NCBI GenBank assembly: GCA_036850595.1
Contig: CM072152.1
Span: 20,597,179-20,661,178, forward strand
From: Rhyacichthys aspro
Taxonomy: Eukaryota > Chordata > Actinopteri > Gobiiformes > Rhyacichthyidae
Direction of reading: 5' to 3'
Length of the DNA stretch: 64,000 bases
Part shown: piece by piece, positions 12,720 through 24,000 of the stretch
How the letters are laid out: each line of letters begins with the position of its first letter
Numbering within the stretch: position 1 is the first letter of the stretch
Translations under genes and position numbers: made by a program
The notes under the pieces: model-generated
The model's database searches: none
What the model saw: only the letters and a program-made list of their open reading frames with translations
What the model was told of the DNA's origin: nothing

Positions 12720-14575
12720 GAGGCTGAGTAAATCCAGTCTTAGACCAAGTCCAAGGCCTTTACAAAATGGTCTTTAGACCAGTTATATTTCGTCACTAGG
12801 AGGAAGCCAGAGCACCCAAAGAGACATGTTTACTCCACACAGAAAGATTATTACCAGCTCGTTAAATATGAGTGAACTCAAATGTCTGCTCTGTGTGAAC
12901 ATGAGTGATGTTCATGTCATGATGTGTTTACAAGCAGATGTAAAGTCTGCACTTTAGAGTTTCACATTGGATTAAGGACTATAATATAAGCCAAGAATAT
13001 TTTTACAGTTCGATTTCCAGCTAGACCAAAATAGAAATGTATTTGCTCTTTGTCATTATTGATCCAAAAAGTGTTGGTGCAATACAGCCACAAATGAAAA
13101 ATAAATATAAAACCTTGGGCTCATCCCTAAACCACTCTGTGTTTTGAGGAACTATGAAATAAAGATGGGGGATCCGGATGTAAGTCTGCTGAAGAAATGC
13201 AGCACATTCACTTTCAGAGACAAACACTTCATGCATCAGTGCAGCAGTGTACAAACCCACACATGCATCAGACACGCTGCTAATTATTAACCCACTTCCT
13301 CATTGTTTCTGCAGTGATGTACATATATGAGACCAGTAAGAGAGTTGTTATTGAGACCACACAAACTGAGTCAATATCAAGACCAGACAGTATCAAGACC
13401 AAGACAAAACATTTAGGGGGATAAGACCATGGCAGGACAAAAGCAGAAGCAATATATGTTATAACAGGCTTAAATTTAAAATACGAGTCCAGTCTTGCAA
13501 AATGTCCAAGACCAACACCTATAAAAAAAGACAGTGTCTGGTCTCTACTCTGTTTAGCACGTGTTTGTTTTTTAGTCGATTTGTTTCATGTACCCTTTAT
13601 TTTATGTTCACACATTTTGATATTACTTGTTTTTATTTCATCTGGTAAAGCACTTTGGTGAGGTTTTAATGATATATGAATAAACTTTCACTTGGCTCTT
13701 CTTATTAATTCAGGAGAAGAGTTAGCAATCTCTGTCTGATGGAAGAATGTCTGCTTACAATAAAATATATATCAAGCTGTTTCAATTAGGCAGATCATGA
13801 GCTGTCTCATAACTTCACTTCACTGCACAGACGTCCTCAATTAACAAACAATTAGAGAGTGCTAATAGTTGCTAAAAGCTGGCACTATCTCCATTATCAC
13901 GCTATCAAAAAGAAAGATGCATTTCCACAAATAAAATCTGAGTTAAAGACCATCAGGAAATATGCAGAAAGATGAATATATCAGCTCAAACCTTCAAATG
14001 TGGTGATTTAACATCACTACAGCAAAGACAAAGTGTGGTAAGTGAGCAATATTAATGTTTACATAATTGTCATTGTGGAGGGATTGTTCCATTTAAAATA
14101 AAATGTAACCTAATTATTTAGCCATTGTTTGGACAGAGTGCAGTTTTAAATTATAGCAATCACATATCAAACAGATAATATACTGCATAAAAATCACAGA
14201 CTGTGCCCTTCTCTTTCTGGAGGACAAAACCAACAACAGATATTTCTCTAGACCAAGAACACGGCAGAGCAAGACCGAGTCAAGACCAGAACCAGTGCAC
14301 GATAAACTGTAAGAGATACAAGGAAACAGGGTCTTAGGTCCAGTTTTTAAGTCGAATCTCAAGGAGGTTCGTTTTTGGTGAAAGAGGCATAATCAGAACA
14401 AGATTTTTAATTGAACATAAAAAGATTGAACTTTTCATCCAATTTTCCTTCATCAAATCCAATCTTGACGTCTGAGACTGAGTAAAAATGAGTTTGAGAC
14501 CTTTGACATCACTAAGACCTTTACAAAATAGTCTAAGACCGGTTTCAAGAGCAAGACCGGGCTTGAGTTCTACAC
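12720..14575. repeat. Diffuse low-copy repeats of a GACCAAGAC theme
   Basis: Short blocks containing AGACCAAG, CAAGACCAG, AAGACCGAG and ACCTTTACAAAATAGTCTAAG recur at about 12735-12785, 13335-13545, 14245-14340 and 14500-14570. ACCTTTACAAAATAGTCTAAGACC at 14517 is matched by CCTTTACAAAATGGTCTTTAGACC at 12757. They look like remains of one diffuse repeat broken by other sequence. No coding function. Confidence 0.5.
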
Positions 14576-17500
14576 ACTTATTAATTATTAATGTAGATTT
14601 ATAGTATTAGTTTGAGCAAAACTCCAATTTAGCTGTATTTTTGCTGCATTGCCCATCTGTGCTACAGTATCTATCCACAAGTACCTCATATAACCCTCTT
14701 CTAAAACATGAGCTCTTACTCTGAGCACGCTGCATGTAGTGTACGGTCCTGACAGTATGCAGACGCAGCATGTAGCGGGCAAGCTGCTGTTTAAACACAG
14801 TCCATTGTCTACTGTAGAAAGTGAAAGAAAATCCCTTTGTTCATTCAGCGTCCTGCCACGAACCTGTTTGAAGTGTGACAGAGAACAAGATGTCTGCTCC
14901 TGTTCCTCTGACAAAGTGAGAGCCGTGAGGCGATACAGGTGCCGTTTAATGAGCAGACACGGAGATACAAGTCAGTGAGTGTATAAAACTGGAGTTGATG
15001 AAATGTCTTCAGTGTGTGATCAGATGACAACCAGTGAACTTTAGTTAGGACAAAGATAAGGTGAACATTTCGATGTATACCTGAAAATAGTAAATGACCT
15101 GTTGAAGCACGACTTCCACAAAATAAACCAGATAAAAACCAGGCACAGTTCAGACATAAATACAGTTATCGATCGTTCAAAAGCCCCTCGGCCCCTGGCT
15201 CCCATCATCCCCTGCTTTCATCTCACAGAGGCCGGGGCAGGAGGAAGAGGACAGAACGTGCTTGTGTTTTTATGTGGGCTCTGAATCCATTGGAGGTCCG
15301 CAGCAGGAAGAGCTTTGAGGCCTCACCTCGTGCCCTTTTCAACTGACCCCGACCTTTAGCGGTCAGCAGAGAGAGAACGAGGGGACCGGCTCAGTTTGTC
15401 TTTGGCCGTCTTTGAGCCGATAGAAGCACTACAGCTGTATGGGCCTGTTGCCTATTTCAAGTATCCCACAGTTTCAAAACATAATGAAAACCCAACTAAT
15501 AAACTGTCATGTCATGAGTGGATGAAAAGACACAAACAAAGTGTCGGCTGGGATAAGCAGCATGAAAGGTTTTGAGGTGTCAGAAAAAGTCCAGTGAATA
15601 GGGTGGAGACGTATATTAGTCAAACTCTATTGCCTGCTCTCTACAGTGAGACAAAAGCTAATGTGAGTAGCTTATCAAAGCTACCAGAGGCCTGATAAAA
15701 TGAGTAAATGGGAAATTAAAAGCTTTGTCCGACACAGACTGGAATCAAGTGAAGTACTGTGAGAGAAAAGTAGAGTGGATTTTAAATACTGTTTGTGTCA
15801 TATTAACCTTTTTTTTTTGGAAACTTTCATAATTATCTGATTTAACACTTCTTTTTTCTGATTGGCAGAAATAACAAAGATATGACCTCTTGTAAACTTA
15901 GTGGTAACTACAACAAGGTGAGAAAAATGCCTCTGTCTCATGTAAATGCATCTCTTGATTAATTAACACATGCAGTAATTATCTGGTCAAGGCAAGTTTC
16001 TTGTCATATTCACACAATCTTTTTTTACTTTGACAGAGCAGGTTAATTTTACAGCTGTTAACTGTAACCCCGTTGTCACTTAAGCAGGAGCCCTGTGAAA
16101 GCTTTTCATTTCAGCAGCGAGTACTAACACAACACAAAGGCCTTACTGTTGTTGTAACACAGAAAATGACATCCAATAAAAGCATCTGAACTTCAAGCAC
16201 TTACCACCAAAATCAAATAACTCAGTTGGACCTTTGGCCCCACTCTCAGGTACTGACTGCAGACCCTGTGATTTACAAATCCTCTTTTGTTTTGCTGTCT
16301 GGGGGCGTCTTTGGTGTTCAACTGTCAGCCGCAGAAACAGACGTTTGTTTACCACAGTCTAACTCGATGAGCAGAAGCACCGCAGATCTCTCCAAATTAC
16401 AGCCCACCCCTCTCTGGACCGGGCAGGTGAAAACCCATCAGTGTGTTGTACAGACACAGGGCTCTACTGCATCTATATGAGGTTATTTTTGTAGATACAC
16501 AGAGGAAAATAAATCTCAGGATGCATTATACCGAGAAGACAGGAGTCACCTTATATCCTTGCGTTTTTTAAGAATTCAGTTCTGTCTTTTGTTGCTGTAT
16601 CTGGGGTCAACACCTTTATCCAAAGAGCCTGTTTCTTTTATCATTCTCTTTCTCAGTGTTTTTATGTGTTTACAGATGCAAAGGTATCACATTAGATTAA
16701 AAAAATCATATGCTCACACATACCCTCACACTGAAAATAAAGCCGTTTAGGTTGGATACTTTTTAGTTTTAGCCCTCTGTCTCCACAAAGCAGATTAGAA
16801 GAATAGTTTACACAACACATAAAGTCATATTTAAAGACACAAAAAGCGGCCTGTACATTTGCACAAACCAAAAAGTACATTGCACATTGCACATTTTCAA
16901 CTATTTCACTTAACTAAGTGATCACAGCGGCAATATGACTCCTTTCTCTGGAGTTTTTTAGTCTCTTTTGCGTCTGCAGAGTCATTATGGCCATTATTGG
17001 AGATGTTCAGGCGCTAGCAGCAGCATTAGTATGCTATAGCACAGGATTTAAAGAAATGATCTGATTTCCTAATGTGGCCATTTTTTACATTGTTCAAAAT
17101 AAAAAAACTCAAATGAATCAAATTATAATGATTTGTCGCTCTCTAATCACACTTTCATTTTAACTGAAGAAAAATGTTTTATCTCCTAATTAGCATATTG
17201 TAATAAGACTAATCTGTGGAAAAACAAGACCTTAAGACCTCACCAAGACTTTATTATCAAAGTTTTTTTTAATAAATGAGAATATTCAGCTTGTAGGGAG
17301 CTTTGGCCTCTCATGTTTGCTGAAAGTGCTGTCCTTCACTGTTTCACTGCAGTGGTTCACTACTACAGACTGAGTTCTGTCACCTGTTCATATACATACA
17401 CATAAACACTAACAGACATTTTATTTTTAATGCATGCTACTTTAAACCTTTGTTGTCACTATTTTGAGATCATTTATGAACTTACTGAACATATCTCTCT

Positions 17501-18641
17501 GGCCTGGAGTAACTTAATGATGGTCAAAAGTACAGTACATATAGGACCTAACCAGAGTTTCATGTTGATAACTGTGTTTTATAAGCCATGATACACTTCC
17601 AGTTTGAAAGTTTCCAGTAAGTTTGGCAGATATTTTCTCATTAAAAGTATTCACTCTAATAATATTAAACAGCAGCTGGAGAGTTTTCCGAGCAGCAGGG
17701 TTACTGCTAAACTCACACATAAGTAAAAACACAGATTTGAAGTTATGAAGCTCAGCCTGTTGAGTTAATTATTTAAGAGCTGGGCAGCACTCCAGCTGCT
17801 TATAGCCTATACTTTTTCTATTTTACATGAGACAGCATTATTTAAAGTAGTGAGGGATGATTTTCATTGAGAGGCCTCTTCTGGTCTTGAATGCAGACAC
17901 ATATATAGTCCAGGAATGTTTTATAAATCTCAAGTCTGTGAGGTGTGCAGCTGTGGGTTTGTGCTCCACATTCAACCCATTTTAAACATCTTTTAATCAA
18001 ATTTAATTTGGTCTTAGTTTTAGACATAAACAACTCAGGATTTTGCATCAAGTCATGGTCGTGGTCATGAGAACAAAATACTCCGGTGGCCAAGTGCCAA
18101 TCTGGGTTAATGCTAGGTTGTATTTGCCTGCATCTGTAACTGTATTAGATTTAATAGTGACATGTTTTTGGCACTGTTCTGCCCAAGGGGCCTGGGCCGC
18201 TAAGTGTTTAATTGATTATCTGTTGTAATGTATTGTTGAAAATGGACTTAAAACTATATTGCCATCCAAAATTTGCGTTTTTCTCAATTCACTCCAAGAT
18301 GAATATGTAGCTGTACACAGGAACAACAGCTTTGCCTTAACTCTCACACACACTAATTGTTTTGTGTGTAATGGCAGCTGTCGTACCTGAGTTTAGGACA
18401 AATTACAAGTTTACAATTAATTACCTACATTTAACGCTTTAAGACAGTGTTCAAAACAGTTTCATTTTCATGCAAACTATCAACTTCAAATCAAATCATC
18501 ATATCTTTTCACAAAGTGCATTCTGGGAGCCTTCTCCGAGCATTTAATCCTGTGCTGAGATCATTTGTCAAATGCTCCTAAAACACTCCTTGTACGTGTC
18601 GATATCTATCTCACCTTTCCTTGGTCTTGATGACGACTTAG
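14576..18641. other. Intronic sequence, no gene seen
   Basis: Single-copy DNA. The open frames around 14588-15030 overlap on both strands and show no family signature. A GC-richer block at about 15180-15430 stands out in composition. A short 9-base direct repeat (GCACATTGCACATT) is at 16877-16892. Confidence 0.5.
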
Positions 18642-18868
18642 CCTTGGTAAGTTTTAATTACAACTGTAGAAATAATGACTAAAAACGCAAAGGCTGTATT
18701 AAAGAGAACTGATGTCCTTTGAGCTGAATACATCTGTGGAGACTTGCATTTATAACTTGATCTTGGTTAGTTTTGACTATAAAATTGTAGAAATAATGTG
18801 ACTAAAATGACAAAGGCTGAGTTACAGAGGACTGAGGTCTTTTGAGCTGACTACATCTGTGGAGATTG
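18642..18868 (+). repeat. Two-copy tandem duplication, unit about 119 bp
   Basis: Copy 1 (18642-18746) and copy 2 (18761-18868) share in order CTTGGT-AGTTTT, TGTAGAAATAATG, GACTAAAA, CAAAGGCTG, GAACTGATGTC/GGACTGAGGTC, TTTGAGCTGA and TACATCTGTGGAGA. Divergence is clear, so the duplication is not recent. It is non-coding in both strands. Confidence 0.8.
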
Positions 18869-20304
18869 TCGGATTCATGTAGAGCTTAGGAGAAGTCACT
18901 GAAGCAGTCTGTCAAAGTATAGCCAAGGACATGAGCACATCAGGCCACATTGAACTGTTGTTAGTGTCCCAGGAGGAGGAGGAGGACTGGGCGGTGTGTT
19001 CAGGAGCTCAATCTGGATCATCCTGGTCCACAGCCCTGGGGAGCGCAGCCTCGTGTTAGCGTTGTCACACTAACACTACATTAACAGATGGCCTATTTGG
19101 CTGCAGTGTTTTAATTAATACCACACAAGGCCTCAGTTTCATTGACGTGACGTTTTACTGTCACTCCATTAATTTTATATCTGTGTGGTTTGTTTTTGGT
19201 GTGTTTTGCTGCTGCAGCTGCTCCAAAATGTGACCCTGGAGATTGTGCTCATCTTGTGTTAAAATCTGATGGGATTCACACATAACAATGGAATTTGGGA
19301 CACACATGGCATTTGTATTATTTACAGAAGCTGAAATTGGGCCATGAGTTTAAGTAAACAATGGGATATGTACATTTGTACTGTTTTATGATGAAATTGA
19401 AGCGGTAACAATCAGCTTTGGACATTTTACACAACATGGACTTATCTAAGAGCTAATGCATCATCAGTGTTTTGTTTTTTTTCATTTTGTTGTCTTGCAT
19501 TACTTCTATATTTAGGCTCACCTTTTTACTATGGAGAATGATGGCAGGCTAACATCGTTAAACAATTATATTTAAATAGTGAAGAGGATGTGAAATTAAA
19601 TATAAGTATGGACCTATAGGGGTTTGTATATGTAAAAATATGATTTTCTCTGCCATACTGCTCTGTGGCAATGAATATTTATGGAGTAGAAAATGTACCA
19701 AACTTCCAGGTAGAGAATTATATTTGCAAAATCTTTTATTAAAACTGCACATCTCATGGTGTCCCTAATCATGCCTTCAAGAGTGAACACCTTTGAAATG
19801 TGTCGGTCTTCCTTTTTTACGCAGAGGGAACACATTAAAGTCTCCAGGGTCATATTTCTTTCTGCTGAAGCACAAAAGCCGTGTGTGGATGTTAGTAAAG
19901 CACACACCATTCATCTGTGTGTGAGTCTGCCACCTTTTCAATATGTTCTCCACCTCCATTTTACTGTCTATATGCGGTTTTATACGTGGTCTGTTTGATC
20001 CTTAACCGTACGGACTTAATGGCACCGCTCTACAGGTGAACAGTTACAGTATTTGCTCGTAATTTCAGATATATTTACAAGAGCAGATACATACATAATA
20101 CACTTTTTTGTCTCTGAATTGAGCACAGAGAATTTTACGCCGGTCAATACAAGATTTAAAAAAAAAATTCAAATAAAAGATAGAAAATGGCTAATGCATT
20201 TGTTTCAAAAATCATCACTAAACCAATTTTCTCCAAACCCAGTGTGTGTCAGTGTTGAGAGACTGTTCAGATACCAGTTCTCTGTTTTGCTATTAGTCAG
20301 GCAC
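18869..20304. other. Intronic sequence, no gene seen
   Basis: No exon or recognised repeat. A slightly GC-rich stretch at about 18960-19070 contains a short GGA run. Overlapping frames on opposite strands at 19614-19998 show no codon structure. Confidence 0.5.
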
Positions 20305-21052
20305 TAGTCTTGGTCTCACCTTGGTCTCAGTCCCTCAAAGTCTTAGTCTTGAACCTTGGTCTCAGTTCCTCAAAGTCTTAGTCTTGGTCTCACCTTGGTC
20401 TCAGTTCCTCAAAGTCTTAGTCTTGGTCTCACCTTGGTCTCAGTTCCTCAAAGTCTTAGTCTTGAACCTTGGTCTCAGTTCCTCAAAGTCTTAGTCTTGA
20501 ACCTTGGTCTCAGTTCCTCAAAGTCTTAGTCTTGGTCTCAACTTGGTCTCAGTTCCTCAAAGTCTTAGTCTTGGTCTCAGTTCCTCAAAGTCTTAGTCTT
20601 GAACCTTGGTCTCAGTTCCTCAAAGTCTTAGTCTTGGAGCAACTTGGTCTTAGTTCCTCAAAGTCTTAGTCTTGGTCTCACCTTGGTCTCAGTTCCTCAA
20701 AGTCTTAGTCTTGGTCTCAGTTCCTAAAAGTCTTAGTCTTGGTCTCACCTTAGTCTCAGTTCCTCAGAGTCTTAGTCCTTGGTCTTAGTTCCTCAAAGTC
20801 TTAGTCTTGAACCTTGGTCTTAGTTCCTCAAAGTCTGTCAGTCTTGGTCTCACCTTGGTCTTAGTTCCTCAAAGTCTTAGTCTTGGACCTTGGTCTTAGT
20901 TCCTCAAAGTCTTAGTCTTGGACCTTGGTCTTAGTTCCTCAAAGTCTTAGTCTTGGACCTTGGTCTTAGTTCCTCAAAGTCTTAGTCTTGGACCTTGGTC
21001 TTAGTTTCTCAAAGTCTTAGTCTTGGACCTTGGTCTTAGTTCCTCAAAGTCT
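20305..21052 (+). repeat. Modular minisatellite, 21 units of 28-41 bp
   Basis: Every unit ends with a 23-base core TTGGTCTCAGTTCCTCAAAG plus TCT and begins with TAGTC. Between them sits one of three inserts, giving units of 28 bp (no insert), 35 bp (TTGAACC or TTGGACC) and 39 bp (TTGGTCTCACC); single units of 29, 38 and 41 bp are variants. Lengths in order are 39, 35, 39, 39, 35, 35, 39, 28, 35, 38, 39, 28, 39, 29, 35, 41, then five of 35, summing to 748. A partial unit follows to about 21085. The left part carries TCTCAG and the right part TCTTAG in the core. Confidence 0.95.
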
Positions 21053-21085
21053 TAGTCTTGAACCTTGGTCTCAGCCTCAGTCAGC

Positions 21086-24000
21086 GTTGTCTTGACTACA
21101 ACACTAATATTGACTGTGCTTACAGCAACTATTTGGTAATGCTTGGTTTTTTTCTGTTTTGAATGTGTCAAAAGAGCTGATATTTTCATTTTTTTTTCTT
21201 TGGATCTTAGTGAAACATTTCCCTTCGTAAAATAAATGGGTAACAGATTTTTCTATGTGTAGACTAAAAACCTGCACCCTGAGGCAAGCACTGCTTTCTA
21301 CTTCACAAAACAAGTCTAATTAATTCCTGGGCTAACTCTCAATTAAATGTAGTATATATATTCCCTCTTCACATGAAAGCACAGAGATGATGCAACACTG
21401 AGTGCGTATTTTCACTGAAGGCATGTGAAACTGTAGCTATAGGACTGTTTCATTCTGTGCCTACGAGATGCCATTGTTTTTGCTGTAGGTGGACATGCAT
21501 CACTGACGTTGACACGAGCACAATTATCATTAAATAATGACATCCATCAGTGTTTCTTTTTCTGGTAAAAAGCCTTTGTTTTAAGGTTTATTTTGGTGGT
21601 TTCATTTGAAAGAGGACAGAGCAAAAGTGACTTTAAAAACCAGCCCATTCTACAAAAAAAGTGTAGTTACAACATTTTGACGGCTTGATATGTGGAATAA
21701 TATTTGGCCTAAATCACTGAAGAGAAGTAATACACAATCCCTAAAAACTGTGTATAAACAACTTCTACTGTGGTCATTTGCCGACAATAATAAATAAATA
21801 TATTGTGATTAATGTAAAAGAGTTTTTTCGAGTACATATATTTTGATTACCATTATCTGACTACACATTTTTGAAAGTTCAGAGAGCAGAATACATTTTC
21901 ATTGGACAGAAGACCATTAGCCAAATTAAAGCAACAAAGGATAAAGATACAAGTTTGAACTTAAGATTTAGGGAGCTTTTGCACCGTTTTGTTTGGTTCG
22001 AACCAAATCTTCAGGTGTGAAAGCACCAGTGGACAGTGTTTGGGACCAAAAAACTGCAATTTGATCTGGCAAAAAGAGATGGTCTCTGTCTGGACTGAAA
22101 CAAAATGAATGAAGCTGATTAAACACACCAAGAACAGCAAATGAAGGAGGGTTTAAAAACACATAAAACCCATAGATTACTTTGTTTTACATTTTGTATG
22201 GCTCTTTTTCTTGGTACACTACTTCAGAAAATAGTCACAATATGCTTGGATCTGTTTTGTCGACCAGTCAGAAGAATACTGAGCCTATATCTTCTCTCAT
22301 CAGCTCTCATCTACCATCATCTGTGAAATATCTAAAACTGTATGAGCTGAGTCACACTAAGAGATGATCCTTTATTAAAGAGTGAATTGATTTTAATTGT
22401 TCTGTTATGACTGGGATTGAGATGAATAGAAAGAGTAAGATGTAAAAGATGATGGGCTTAATGAGTTTGTTTAAAAGCCTGGTGCATTCATTGGGCTTTA
22501 GTGGTCATCATGTCTTAACAAATATGAAACGCAGCCATCAACTCATTAACGCTGTCCTCTTGAAGCAACACATTGATATAAAAGATGGCTAATGAACAAA
22601 AGTGAAAAGGCTTCTTCTGAAGAAAATATATGTGATTCTAAAGCCTGGGCCTGGTGATCTGTTACTCGCCAAATAGTGAGCCTACATGTACTTATTTCAG
22701 TGACCTTTAAGGTATGAGGTTGAACATTGAAACGTAAGTATGGGCTCTGTATTTGGCAGCAGGTCACCATTGTCCTTTGTGCAATGTGTTAGAAGAACAT
22801 AATGATTCTGTGATTTTCTGAGGAAAATTAATTGCCAGGTTTCATTTAATCATGTTATTGTTGTGTGAACAGTCCCTGCCTTTTGCATAGACCCTTGTTC
22901 CCTACGTCCCACCCCTCAGTGTCGGCCTCTGTATTGTTGAGTCACCTGTCTGTATTCATTAAAGTGTCCCCTACCCATGATCAAACACATGGTCAGGGAT
23001 CAGGGTGCATTTTTGCTTTGTCTTTTTGTTTGGTTTTCTTGACATTCACACACCTGCACCAGCTTACACCACTGATATACTCGTTACAGCAAAACAACAC
23101 AACATTTCTTTTCTTCAGCAATGATTCTAAAGATAAATAAATACAACAAATAAATAATATTTACTTAATGAACTATTTATAAATTCTCTCTAAGTAGACT
23201 AAGTGAGTAACTAAGTGATTTTAGAGTTGTACCCTGGTGATGATACACTGGAGGAAAAAGAAAAACAGAATGAAGTTGTTTCGACATCTTTGGATCACTG
23301 GTTTAAACTCGTTGCTGTTGTATGTGCGACTTTTTGAGTCACTCTTTTCTTTTATGACTCACAATCAACAGCATTTTATACTAACCATGGTTTATCATTT
23401 CACTGTCTGGCCTGGTCTTCATTGAATCACTCATAATTCACACACCAGCGAAGAATACGATGAGCTGATTTGTAAAACGCAGTGATTGTCCAAAAGGCAC
23501 AACAGAGCTCCCAGCTTGAGGCTTTGGAAACAGTTCATTTGTGGCCTTCATTTTAGCCCTAAAGAGGACCATAGAAGACAGTAGTGTGCCATAAAAATAG
23601 CTCTTTTGAGCTGTAGGAGTCACTAACTGTCATATTTATTTGGTAATGGCCAATGTTAAGTCCAAGTTGGATGTGGAGAGGAGCACTCCTCATGGCACCA
23701 GTGAGCCACTATCACCGCCAGAGCTTTTCGAGGCTGAGCACCAACAACATGGCCTGTCTTTGGTGCTGAGGACAGTAGGGGAACGAGCGGCTGACAGCTA
23801 AACGGAAACAGGCATTGTGCTGCTGCCGCTGCTTCATCTGGAGACAATGACAGGAGAGAAAAGGCCACTTGAGACACTGACGCAGTCGATTGGTATCCTT
23901 GGTGACTCTTGGGGTTGAATGATGCGCTGGTTCTTCCTCTGTGACATGGAACAGGGAGGATATTTCTACCAAAGTCTAAACATAGAGCAGGACACACTCA

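Noticed and set aside
20469..20669. Repetitive 66-codon frame in the minisatellite; also considered as a CRISPR-like array
   Set aside because: Unit lengths vary (28-41), so the frame is not kept. There are no unique spacers between constant repeats and the host is a vertebrate.
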